Below are positions 26,201-32,889 of a DNA stretch of 64,000 nt, piece by piece; the stretch's first letter is position 1, and the number at the start of each line of letters is the position of its first letter. The stretch comes from Siphonodentalium dalli (Eukaryota > Mollusca > Scaphopoda > Gadilida > Siphonodentaliidae). The stretch is from NCBI GenBank assembly GCA_032622095.1, contig CP136069.1, positions 184,501,122 to 184,565,121 of the forward strand, in the 5' to 3' direction. Made by a program: the position numbers and the translations under genes. The notes below the pieces were generated by a model, which did no database searches, had not been told where the DNA came from, and saw only the letters and a program-made list of their open reading frames with translations.

Positions 26201-29200
26201 GGACACACGGACGGAGAAAGCGTGACGGACAGACGGACGGACGGAGTCAATCCAGTATACCCCCCATTTTCTTCGAAAGTGGGGGTATAATTACTATTCG
26301 TTGCTTCAAAGTCGATTTGAATATCGAGGTCGATTCAAAGAACAAAACGAAGTTTGCAGGGACGGAACTTATTTATAGAATATAATTTTCCTACCTTCTG
26401 ATCTTGGTGACAATAAGTGCAAACCCACTGACGCTGCACCAGTGCTTTGTCCAACTATCGTTATTTTCTGAGGATCGCCGCGGAATCCAGATATTGCTTC
26501 TTTCACAAATTCAAGTGCACGAACTTGATCCCACATTCCGTAATTTCCAGGAGCATATGTGTCTCCTGTGCTAAAGAAACCTGAAAGAAAGAGTCATATG
26601 AATAAACTCTCTATTTGAGATGCCTTAAATTTTCTTATAGGCCTATACCAGAACCAAATTTAAAAACATGCAATATGTCTATACAATAAAAATACAAAAT
26701 CAACATTCAGAACAAAGTGGGACAGTTTCCTAGCCCAATAACAAATGAAAGTGTCAATGACACTGTAGCTCAACTTAGCAAGGCATTAATAATTTTATGC
26801 TGAGCAGTCAATAGAATGATAAAGAAGAAGGAAAGTAACCAAGTTTCAGTAAAAGGATTGTATTGTGTAGATGAAATTTTTTTCATTTTTAAACATTCTC
26901 CAATACATGTGGACTGCAAGCTGGGTGTGCTGATGAATTAAAATGTGAAATCCAAGATATGGCAGCTGGTGGACATTTTTTTTTCTCACAAATTTCAGAG
27001 AAAACAAAACTCTCATCTAGAGGTCACCACAGAGAACCATACAATGTTTGGTGATGATCGGATGAGGGATGTTGCATGTTGGGTGTGCCGAAGGATTAAA
27101 AACGAAAAGAGTAAAATCCAAGATGGCCACTGGCAGCCATGTTTTTCAATAAAATTTGGAAAAAAAATGATGGCTCCCATTTAGTGGCAGCCAGAAGATC
27201 GATATGAAGTTTGGTGATGATCGGATGTGGTCTGTAAGGTGCGCCAAAGGATTTAGTCGTGCAAAGAATAAATTACAAGATAGTCTGTAGTTAACTTAGA
27301 CTGGTGTCTTCCTAGAATTAGTTACACACACATACAGCTACAGTAATGCTCTAAATAATCAACTCCGATGAATGGCAACAAGCCATATTTCCGACTAAAT
27401 CCTGAAAAGTTACCCATAATTCTGCAGTGATTAAGAAGTGAGAGCTTTCCGATGAATGGCAACAAGCCATATTTCCGACTAAATACTGAAAAGTTACACA
27501 TAAATCTGCTGTGGTTAAGGAGTTGATTATTTAGGGCATTACAGGTACATGTATGTATAACTAATGTAGGTCATGCAATGAATCTCTACTCTAGCTAATG
27601 CCCGCAGAGATCATATTCCACCAGTACAAAACTTGGGAACTTTTTGAAGTTTTGACAGGGAACCTCATAAAGTCAAAAACATAACGCAGGGAATACAGTT
27701 CTTAGTTGTTACCTGTTCCTTAATAGTGTAGGTAGGTAAAGGTCCCAACTCGAGCCAATATCGCAATAAACATCAAATTAATTACACATGATAAATTAAA
27801 TGTAGGTGACGCAAAGCAGAATCGCTCACAAAGTCACTTAAATCGTGAAATTTGAGTTGGGACCTTCACCTACAGTGAAGTACATTATAGGAACATGTAA
27901 TAACTAAGAAATATATTCACTGCGTTATTTTTTCGACATTATAAGGTTCCCTGTCAAAACTTCAAAAAATTCCCATGTGTTGTACTAGTGGAATATGATC
28001 TCTATGGGCGTTAGCTAGAGTAGAGATTTATGGCATGATCTACATGAACATGTATATATATTATACTAGCCGATGAGCCCGACGTTGTCCGGGCTATTCA
28101 AAAACCAAATTTCAAGTCGATAGCTCTACCCAGCCCGACGTTGTCCGGGCTATTCAAAAACCAAATTTCAAGTCGATAGCTCCACCCGTTTCCGAGATCT
28201 CGTCTGCGCATGCGCGAAGCTGGCGTCGCACGGGCTCGGCGACCCGATAAAATTTGTATCCGGGACAAGATACATTCACATACCAAATTTCAAGTCGATA
28301 GCTCCACCCGTTTCCGAAATCTCGTCTGCGCGAAGCTGGCGTCGCACGGGCTCGGCGACCCGATAAAATTCGTATCCGGGGCAAGATACATTCGCGTAGC
28401 AAATTTCAAGTCGATAGCTGCACCCGTTTCCGAGATCTCGTCTGCGCATGCGCGAAGCGGGCGCCTCACGGGCTCGTCAATACGACAACGTCGACCGCCT
28501 GGTCAAACTACAAACACGTACCAAGTTTCGTCCCGATCGGTCGAGAATCGTAGATTTGTATAAATGACATACAGCTAAACAGAGGTCTTCAAAATATATA
28601 TGAGATACCTAGAGCATTCAACCTGTAGCTGACTGTAACCACGACAATCTTTCTCTCTGCAAGAAACATGGCAGGGTACATCTCGGGAGTACCCATTGTC
28701 CACCCACCACCATGGAAGAAAACCATCACAGGATACAAAAACGGGTTAGATGACCTGATTTCCTCTGTGTACTGGAATGAAAATAAGGAAAAATTTGTAT
28801 TTTAAAGGTGAAATGACGAGGCTCATCAAAGGAGAATTTTAACATCAAATATTATAATCATGGTTCCAACCAGTATAATATATGACAATCTGAAAATATT
28901 TATATATTTGATGTTTTTCAGCATTAGTCTATTTAATAAAAAATTAAAAAATTAAAAACAGCTTTGGCAAGTTTTTGAGAGTACAAGTTTTTGAGAGTAC
29001 ACAGAACCTGTTGATTGGTGATTCATTTATATGTTGACCTGTTCCAGAATTCCCTTGACATATAATTGAAATGAGCAATCTCAGTTTAACTTATATGTAC
29101 ATGTAGTACCAGTGCTGTACCAAGTACTATTATGTGTTGTTGAACATTGGATCCACAATAATACACAGGTGGATGTAGGTACCGTATTTATATACTGTAT

Positions 29201-31967
29201 AAAATAAGTCAATATTGCTGCAGAAATTGAGCAAACCATGCAGAACCATGTCACTTTATATGTGACTAATTGTAGTCTTTAACTATTTCTTTAGTGACTG
29301 TATTCTCCCATTCAGTTATAAAAGTGTACATTGAAATGGTCTATTTTTCATCTAGATTTTCATGAAATGTAAGCAATTGACACATACAGTAATGCCCTAA
29401 TTAATCGACTCCATAACCACAGCAGAATTATTGGTAATTTTTCAGGATTTAGTTGGAGAGCTTTCCAATGAATGGCAACAAGCCATATTTCCAACTAAAT
29501 CCTGAAAAATTACCCATAATTCTACTGTGGTTATGGAGTCGATTAATTAGGGCATTACTGTACAGGCCTGAGAAAAAGGTGCCTGTCATTTGCGGAATGA
29601 GGTCCACAGAGGGTGAATTTAGTGATGCTATCCCACATAGCGGGCTAGCATCACTAATTGCATGGCATACCTGAGTATCAATTTGATCAATTCGTAACGA
29701 CGATAAGTGATCATCGGTACATGTATGATGTATACTGTAAATATTATCCATAAATGGATCAAATTCGCATTTAACTAATTAAGTGCACATTCTTTATGGC
29801 CATCTCTGCTATAAAATAATGAAAAAGTATCGTAAGCAATAACGAATTCAGTAAGCATGCAATCACATTCACGCATTTGAAGTTGACATATATATCAAAT
29901 TTTGCTAGATCAGTTACATCAGTCGTATATTACAATGCTTCAGCGGACTATATAGTATAGCTCAGTCTATGGTCTTTTGTTGGTATCATAATCTATATTC
30001 GCGAAAAAGCTATTTTGATGTAATGAGAATGCAACTGGTTCCAATGATTCGATATAATTCGAATCAGGACAGCCGATTTAGAATAAAATCAAATTAGACG
30101 AAAGACTCTGAATCGCATCAAATCGAATCGATTCACATGACAATAATAAAAAAACTAATGGAAATGAATCAAGCTGTGCAAGGCATCCAACAACAAACTA
30201 TAGTGGGTTAATTAGCACGCCTTTGCATCCAGTATGTCAGAGCAGTGGCTTCACTAAGTCAAAAATGTCTGCGAATTTGGCTAAAAGTTATCAAGAAAAT
30301 ACAAAGTGCACTGTTGGTGATTTGATCAGAGGCAAGGCCATCAAATGTATTCTAGATATAATATGTCAATAACTGGGTATAGACCAGTCATTTTTCTCAC
30401 ATGCATAAATTCATCAACCACGTGTCGGGTTAATTTCTTGGCAGTCCCATTTTCCCAGAAGTGGGATGGTTTATATCCATGGAGCATTTACATGTACAAT
30501 GTACATGTATGTTATATTGCCTCATAAAGCCATAAATTAATTCCTTACATTTGGTGCAAATACATTGAGATAGAGGCAATCTTCACTGGTCTGGCTGTAT
30601 CCTGGTAGAGTTTCTCTCACCAACCATAGTTGTTGTGGACATGCAGGTCGATAGTATGACGCATTGTAAATTCCACTCCATGAAGGTCTCTCAGGTTTCT
30701 GAAAATAACATATTCAACATTAACCCTTTGATTAACCTCTTCGCTGCTAGGATTACTCTTATGGTCGTAGAAGTGCATGCACGTTGTGTGCTTATGATAT
30801 GGTCTGTAGTACCTACGGACTAACTTCAGCACACTACAGCAGTAGAATCAAGCAGTTCAAAGGTGAGGTACCAAAATATATGATATCAAATTTCTGGAAT
30901 TTATTCTATCACCATCGTCTTGTTGACTGTGGACTCATACATGTATATGTCTCTAAAATACAGACGAATGTGAGGAGATATGATAGAAGTCTATAATATT
31001 ATTACTATAATATTACTACCGGTACATGTATACAATATCCACAGACATGTTCTCTTTGAAGATGTGGCCCCAGACACGTGACCACAGTTATAAACTACAT
31101 AAACACCTAATGGTCATGCAATGAGGTGACGTGCCAACACTTTTTTTTCGCAATGAGTGCATGGTCCTAGATTGGAACAATTTAATTTACTGGATAAATA
31201 CGAGATTGGCGATCAATGACATGTTGACAATTTTCCCCACACACTGTGCAAAAAACAATTTGTAATCAGTACAGAATACAATTAAGCGATACACATAAAT
31301 GTACTCATGTACATACATGTATATCATTGTATGTATTCATACTTCAATAATTACACTGTCAATTATCTACATGAAGGAGACATAATTGTGGAGTTTTTAT
31401 CTGTCAACAATTCTTTTATTGATTATCCTGTTGTTTTTATAATAAATTCAAGTAATTATAATTTAGTCTTTATCATATATACATGTACGGTAGTAGTTGT
31501 GCATAGTAATTAAATCTGATACACATGCATGTAGAGAGCAGTTGGGGGCGAAGCGATTGTCAATAAGATCAAGTGATCTTCTCGTTCACCCACATCTAAA
31601 TCTGATAAAAGATAATCCTGGGGTTTTAAGGTAACTGCATAATGATCACATCAGACCCCCCCCCCTTGTCACTTTACAACAATGGATATCAGATCTTTAT
31701 ATGACTCACCCGGAATCTGAATTCTCTCCGCCAGTCCCTGAACTGATTCGGACGCTTGGCGTATGGAATACCGAGGAACATGTTTATTCTTCTGAACGGA
31801 TATGCTTCATATTGCGATCCGATTGAAAACCCTTCCACTTTCCCATGATATGTATCAACTAGCACATTATACTTTTGCTGAACTCTCTGACTGCGCAATT
31901 TTGTTGCCAACAAAGATACCATAAAGAATAAGAGTAGCCACTTGGCACTGTCAAAAAAGTTCTTCAT
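4092..31967 (-). CDS. Secreted type-B carboxylesterase / cholinesterase-like enzyme, nine coding exons, C-terminus missing
   Basis: Hydrolyses carboxylic esters; alpha/beta-hydrolase of the carboxylesterase/cholinesterase family, predicted secreted. I joined nine minus-strand exons (31967-31710, 30698-30549, 28771-28609, 26580-26395, 24102-23894, 20442-20274, 16518-16340, 14182-14056, 4254-4092); all junctions are GT-AG and stay in phase, giving about 534 residues. Seen: hydrophobic signal peptide (residues ~8-25), FLGIPYAK near 65-72, family signature SEDCLYLNVF at 124-133, oxyanion-hole HGGG at 156-159, nucleophile elbow GQSTG with Ser236, KDEGSFF with Glu373, and GVAHG with His484. So the triad is complete with spacing close to acetylcholinesterase. 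Cys106/Cys127 and Cys291/Cys302 match the first two family disulfides. The cholinesterase choline-site Trp region is not conserved, so a general esterase is more likely than acetylcholinesterase. The last ~30-40 residues are not found in the window. Intron 8 is filled by an 8-kb minisatellite. Confidence 0.95.
4370..4600. repeat. Interspersed repeat fragment (GAGGGAGG family)
   Basis: Similar in inverse orientation to 46676-46740 and related to 46790-46860 (CTCTCATCTCAAAATTTA and GTTCTCAGGCA motifs). No coding potential. Confidence 0.5.
4950..5100. repeat. Three tandem copies of a ~50-bp repeat
   Basis: Units run GGGAACTACTCATCAATGAG then TATTTAGTATAGAAAGG. The same motif, inverted, recurs at 23245-23320 and 54590-54640, and a weaker form around 40130-40220. 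Confidence 0.75.
5267..5742. mobile_element. TTAA-flanked MITE (GTGCCAGGTCCGAT ends) with a nested palindrome module
   Basis: TTAA on both sides; the ends CCCTTTCAGTGCCAGG and its inverse carry GATCGGCCC. A palindrome with arms GCCAATGCATTCTCTTATAT lies inside. Same family as 15128-15300, 53218-53726 and 61683-61911. Confidence 0.82.
5832..14074 (-). repeat. 8.2-kb minisatellite made of a reiterated esterase exon-8/intron-8 junction
   Basis: About 200 head-to-tail units of 39 bp, 44 bp (extra 5 bp, ATGCACAGAATACA instead of ATGAATACA) or 38 bp. On the coding (minus) strand each unit contains ATGCCACCATGGAGAG|GTATGT, identical to the end of exon 8 and its donor site, then a TGTGTGTAAGAT spacer. 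The first unit overlaps the last ~19 bases of exon 8 (14056-14074). Almost every unit keeps GAG|GTATGT; the units near 12965 and 13093 (CTAAACTCTC) lose it. 44-bp units dominate 5832-8070 and 12580-14074, 39-bp units the middle, 38-bp units 8690-11270. The array occupies about 84 percent of intron 8 (14055-4255). Frames across it are open on both strands because the units lack stops in some phases; there is no evidence that they are coding. Confidence 0.97.
14056..14182 (-). CDS. Carboxylesterase exon 8, whose 3' end seeds the minisatellite
   Basis: Encodes residues 439-480 plus one base (42 codons + 1, phase 0 to 1). Contains SDYMFGSATNEV, TTFLYVFDYKSW and ends MPPWR(G). The donor is GAGAG|GTATGT at 14055. 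The last ~19 exon bases and the following intron bases are the first unit of the 8-kb tandem array, so this exon/intron junction is reiterated about 200 times downstream. Reading on through the intron stays open for three 44-bp units and then meets TAA. Confidence 0.93.
14183..15127. other. Esterase intron 7 sequence, one truncated mariner-like MITE
   Basis: A fragment of the TA-flanked palindrome family lies at 14499-14566 (CAGTAATGACCTAAGTAATC), broken off after ACTTTTCAGG. The rest is AT-rich with short GGAAAA and CATGGAA repeats and no recognised gene. Confidence 0.6.
15128..15300. mobile_element. TTAA-flanked near-perfect palindromic MITE, 173 bp
   Basis: Arms of about 60 bp starting CCTTTCAGTGCCAAGTCCG with TTAA at both ends. 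This is the compact member of the family at 5267-5742, without the nested palindrome module. Confidence 0.88.
15802..16322. mobile_element. TTAA-flanked MITE (CATGATGGGAGCT ends) containing a nested 8-bp-TSD MITE
   Basis: TTAA at 15802-15805 and 16319-16322. The left part carries two copies of the palindrome module (TGCATTCTCTTATATA). The second element at 16059-16312 sits just inside the right end. The outer element ends 17 bp from the donor of esterase exon 7. Confidence 0.8.
16059..16312. mobile_element. Palindromic MITE with 8-bp TSD (CAAGCCTTGAAATA family), dimeric copy
   Basis: Flanked by GAAGGATT at 16051-16058 and 16313-16320. Ends CAAGCCTTGAAATA and its inverse; the interior repeats GAATGAGGTCCCCAGAGGG palindromes twice. 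The same family occurs at 50030-51427 and 52309-52459. Confidence 0.9.
16340..16518 (-). CDS. Carboxylesterase exon 7
   Basis: Encodes residues 379-438, phase 1 to 0. Family match is weaker here, as usual for this helical region (DEGIDNMQFANILREFL, FEYTYWPEKLNQ). Placed by clean splice sites (acceptor ttttcag, donor GAT|GTGAGT) and correct phase to both neighbours. A nested MITE pair ends 17 bp from the donor. Confidence 0.9.
16555..16690. mobile_element. Palindromic MITE of the GAGGTCCCCAGAGG family, diverged copy
   Basis: The palindrome (AATGAGGTCCCCAGAGGGTG and inverse) is clear, but the outer ends (ACAAGCCTGAG / CTCAGGCTTGT) are altered and no target duplication is visible. In esterase intron 6. 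Confidence 0.75.
16845..17135. repeat. Interspersed repeat with CCGTCCGTCC tract
   Basis: Shares GACCGCATTTTG-type and TATTTTGCCACGCCCTAGC motifs with 48870-49730. It reads like the repeat class common in mollusc genomes; the class is not assigned. Confidence 0.55.
17220..18057. mobile_element. Inverted-repeat element containing a 318-bp tandem duplication
   Basis: Arms of about 95 bp (GACCCCTGGTTAAGTGG ... GGGCAAACTGATG) at each end. Inside, ~318 bp beginning GCAAACTGATGCTGTTAAC is duplicated in tandem (17301-17618 and 17619-~17930). No open frame of note. Confidence 0.8.
18574..18712. mobile_element. Small palindromic element (hairpin) with GC-rich loop
   Basis: Arms TGTAACGATTCATGTATCGC and inverse, about 35 bp, around a CpG-rich centre with its own short palindrome. 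Probably a MITE; the target duplication is unclear because the flanks continue the palindrome. Confidence 0.75.
18713..19635. other. Esterase intron 6 sequence, nothing recognised
   Basis: AT-rich, short open frames only, no clear repeat borders. Confidence 0.5.
19636..20235. repeat. Repeat ending in a TATACCCCC/GGGGG hairpin with a 36-G expansion
   Basis: Shares TGTGACTGTCCCAA, GTAGGAATAAAAGCTTGGAC and CATAATCGCAGGTGCACAG with 23421-23800. The end is a hairpin, GTATACCCCCCACAAC, whose G arm has grown to 36 guanines (20195-20230) before TATAATAA. It lies next to esterase exon 6. Confidence 0.8.
20274..20442 (-). CDS. Carboxylesterase exon 6 (catalytic glutamate)
   Basis: Encodes residues 323-378 plus one base, phase 0 to 1. 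Ends with GLVKDEGSFFV, in which Glu373 is the acid of the triad. Donor GTTC|GTGAGT. In the transcript a run of 36 cytosines begins 43 nt after this donor. Confidence 0.94.
20866..20968. repeat. 28-bp minisatellite, ~4 units
   Basis: Units AAAATTACAACACAAGTGAG plus GGGATG, slightly diverged. In esterase intron 5. Confidence 0.9.
21236..21934. mobile_element. Harbinger-like terminal-inverted-repeat element, 699 bp
   Basis: Ends GTGTCGGCGCACAC / inverse GTGTCGGCCCACAT with long subterminal similarity (AATCCGGCTGCCGGATAAA on both sides) and TTA at 21233-21235 and 21935-21937. A 3-bp TTA duplication is typical of PIF/Harbinger. No transposase frame. Confidence 0.8.
21978..23202 (+). mobile_element. 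TTAA-flanked ~380-bp repeat, copy 3, split by a nested element
   Basis: The two halves 21978-22045 and 22932-23202 join to the structure of the copies at 736-1117 and 39043-39411. TTAA at both borders. The insertion at 22046-22931 interrupts it. Confidence 0.82.
22046..22931. mobile_element. Harbinger-like element, 886 bp, with a 103-codon open frame
   Basis: Terminal inverted repeats of ~34 bp starting GGCCATAGGAAGTTGATTC (right end GGCCACAGGAAG on the inverse) with TTA at 22043-22045 and 22932-22934. Uninterrupted relatives of the host repeat read AGTTAT across this point, confirming the insertion. Inside, 22261-22572 (+) is an ATG-to-stop frame of 103 codons of unknown function, followed by A9. 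Confidence 0.85.
23421..23800. repeat. Second copy of the 19636-20235 repeat family, truncated
   Basis: Same order of motifs (GTGTGACTGTCCCAATG ... ATAATCGCAGGTGCACAGG) but it ends in a GACGGACG tract without the terminal hairpin. In esterase intron 5. Confidence 0.7.
23894..24102 (-). CDS. Carboxylesterase exon 5
   Basis: Encodes residues 253-322, phase 1 to 0. GLFTQAIMLSGS follows the nucleophile elbow as in all family members; Cys291 and Cys302 are spaced as the second family disulfide. Acceptor ctttcag, donor AAAG|GTAAAT. Confidence 0.94.
24103..25190. other. Esterase intron 4 sequence, nothing recognised
   Basis: AT-rich, no open frame longer than about 70 codons and no clear repeat borders. 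Confidence 0.5.
25200..25590. mobile_element. Long member of the GAGGTCCCCAGAGG palindromic MITE family
   Basis: Two palindrome halves (25237-25310 and 25490-25575) separated by ~180 bp containing GATCAGACTGAAGTTCCCC. The same middle segment occurs at 54770-54930 and, inverted, at 42895-42995. It is a fuller element from which the short palindromes may derive. Confidence 0.72.
25690..26290. repeat. Repeat with GACGGACGG tract and terminal GTATACCCCCC hairpin
   Basis: Internal triplication of AATTATTGAAATCGGTTCAT with GTTAAAGTTATTAAGTC-like phrases, then GGACGGACGG and a terminal hairpin GTATACCCCCCATTTTC / GTGGGGGTATAAT. Its start (AGGTGTGCACTCGAG) resembles the last bases of the window, where another copy may begin. 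Confidence 0.65.
26395..26580 (-). CDS. Carboxylesterase exon 4 (catalytic serine)
   Basis: Encodes residues 191-252, phase 1 at both ends. Contains GNYGMWDQVRALEFV, the typical stretch before the nucleophile, and ITIVGQSTGAASVGLH with the catalytic Ser236 in a GxSxG elbow. Acceptor ctttcag, donor GAAG|GTAGGA. Confidence 0.95.
27339..27545. mobile_element. TA-flanked mariner-like palindromic MITE, rearranged copy
   Basis: Ends TACAGTAATGCTCTAAATAA and GGGCATTACAGGTA. The right-arm sequence (GATGAATGGCAACAAGCC) is present twice in direct orientation, so the copy is internally duplicated. Confidence 0.75.
27564..28045. mobile_element. Foldback element with ~185-bp arms
   Basis: Left arm ATGTAGGTCATGCAATGAAT through CCCAACTCGAG is matched by the inverse of 27850-28045. 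Shared landmarks include AGATCATATTCCAC, GAAGTTTTGACAGGGAACC and GGTCCCAACTC. Target duplication not determined. Confidence 0.85.
28070..28565. repeat. GC-rich tandem repeat of unknown class
   Basis: CAAATTTCAAGTCGATAGCT recurs at about 28106, 28162, 28284 and 28400; the larger unit (~120 bp) includes CCGTTTCCGAGATCTCG and CGACCCGATAAAATT. CpG-rich, unlike the AT-rich surroundings. It lies in esterase intron 3, ending ~45 bp from exon 3. Confidence 0.8.
28609..28771 (-). CDS. Carboxylesterase exon 3 (oxyanion hole)
   Basis: Encodes residues 137-190 plus the first base of codon 191. Contains YPVMVFFHGGGW, whose HGGG forms the oxyanion hole, and VVVTVSYRLNAL. A GT 14 bases upstream of the true donor would put exon 4 into a frame with a stop, so CTAG|GTATCT was chosen; it restores GFFSTGD across the junction. 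Confidence 0.93.
28772..29385. other. Esterase intron 2 sequence, nothing recognised
   Basis: AT-rich with short direct repeats; no gene or element borders seen. Confidence 0.5.
29388..29563. mobile_element. TA-flanked mariner-like palindromic MITE
   Basis: Palindrome with ends TACAGTAATGCCCTAATTAA and its inverse; TA at both borders. Interior GAATTATTGGTAATTTTCAG and inverse. Related to 52811-53030 and 56884-57075. Confidence 0.85.
29580..29665. mobile_element. Truncated palindromic MITE of the GAGGTCCCCAGAGG family
   Basis: Left end CCTGTCATTTGCGGAATGAG and most of the palindrome are present; the right arm stops after CTAGCATCACTAA. Confidence 0.7.
29670..30340. other. AT-rich intron sequence with a TCGAATC-rich stretch
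   Basis: 30040-30140 contains repeated GAATC/TCGAAT motifs like the ends of the hAT-like family, but no terminal repeat or target duplication is evident. Confidence 0.4.
30549..30698 (-). CDS. Carboxylesterase exon 2
   Basis: Encodes residues 87-136 (150 nt, phase 0 both ends). Acceptor ttttcag, donor AAT|GTAAGG. Carries RPACPQQ and SEDCLYLNVFAPN, the carboxylesterase type-B signature 2; the two cysteines match the first disulfide loop of cholinesterases. Confidence 0.95.
30720..31700. other. Esterase intron 1, nothing recognised
   Basis: AT-rich with many ACATGTA steps and a C-tract (~31657-31666). GATCAAGTGATCTTCTC at 31568 recurs near 62092, so a small shared repeat is possible. Confidence 0.5.
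31710..31967 (-). CDS. Carboxylesterase exon 1 (signal peptide and N-terminus)
   Basis: Encodes residues 1-86, phase 0 end. The ATG at 31965-31967 was chosen because a basic/hydrophobic signal peptide (WLLLFFMVSLLA) follows within 10 residues. It contains VDTYHGKVEGF and the conserved FLGIPYAKRP motif of the esterase family. The donor is CGG|GTGAGT at 31709-31704. Confidence 0.93.
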
Positions 31968-32382
31968 TTCCTAGTGATTAGTAATCAAACTACCTGTACA
32001 GGTGCGAAAAATGGCGACACCAATCAGGTGTTAGCTTTTTATCGACTGTCTAAAACGTGTGACTTCAGTCCAGATTAACGATTTTTAACAGAAAAATCTA
32101 ACTACGATATTGGTGGTCGTGTATGCAGGCCTATCCTATATGCACTACATAATCATAACCATGCAACCAAAATATCACAATAGTCAATTGATACTGTTAA
32201 CAAACAGAAGTTCTGAAATTGGGCGCCATTGTTGGTAACAACTCGCGCTCGAACGGTTGCGTTTCAGTTGACGCACCTGTAGTTTCCGGCTTCTTATTTT
32301 TAAATTACCCTCAATCGATCTCATTAGAATTTTTTCGAGATAATCCCGTCTGATTTAGTGACACATTGGCATTTTTAAAGAG
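31968..32382. promoter_or_regulatory. Candidate bidirectional promoter and untranslated first exon of NEK7
   Basis: The esterase ATG lies at 31967 on the minus strand and the kinase needs an upstream non-coding exon on the plus strand. 32220-32300 is richer in CpG than its surroundings (GGGCGCCATTG, CTCGCGCTCGAACGG), and AAGAG|GTAAGA at 32378-32388 is a good plus-strand donor that could splice to the acceptor at 36418. No TATA box is obvious. Inferred from layout and splice signal only. Confidence 0.35.
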
Positions 32383-32789
32383 GTAAGATAGCAGAGGTTA
32401 CAATGCATTGCTAAACCCTTCTCGCCTTATGTAGGTTATGTTTTTGAGATTGATAAAATAATTAATAACAATGTTTTTGTTGTAACTTGTAAACGAAATA
32501 AGGAGAGACATAATTTAACCTGAATTTGGGAATTTTGGCTTCCTGGATACCGACGCTAAATTTAGAAGTTAGCTAATCGGATTAACATTGAGACTACAAT
32601 TCCGTAAGTTCGATTAACTCAATTGGAATCCTTATATAAAGGTACATGTAAATTAAAATTATAAAGTCTAACTTGAACAGTGTTGAATTATAATTTTCTA
32701 TATGGGGTGAATAAATTTTGTCAAAGTTCTTGCATATGTTTCATTGATTATCAATATCATTATTGTACCGGTCGCTGTTGTAAAAATAG

Positions 32790-32889
32790 AAGATTTCTTG
32801 GTCACAGTCGTTCGACACTTTGTGTGATCACCGAAGTTAAGCAATATCAAGCTTGGTAGGTCCTTGGATGGATGGCCGGCTTGGGATTC
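32790..32889 (+). pseudogene. 5S-rRNA-derived sequence, left part
   Basis: GATCACCGAAGTTAAGCAAT, CTTGGTAGGTCCTTGGATGG and GCCGGCTTGGGATTC follow the order and spacing of eukaryotic 5S rRNA, including its internal promoter region, with many substitutions. The remainder, AAGGTGCTGCC, is found 3 kb away at 35951 after an insertion. Either a 5S pseudogene or the head of a 5S-derived SINE; the trailing sequence to ~36050 favours a SINE. Confidence 0.75.

Noticed and set aside
28210-28563. 117-codon open frame in the GC-rich block
   Set aside because: It is a by-product of a ~120-bp tandem repeat with few stops; the opposite strand is equally open.
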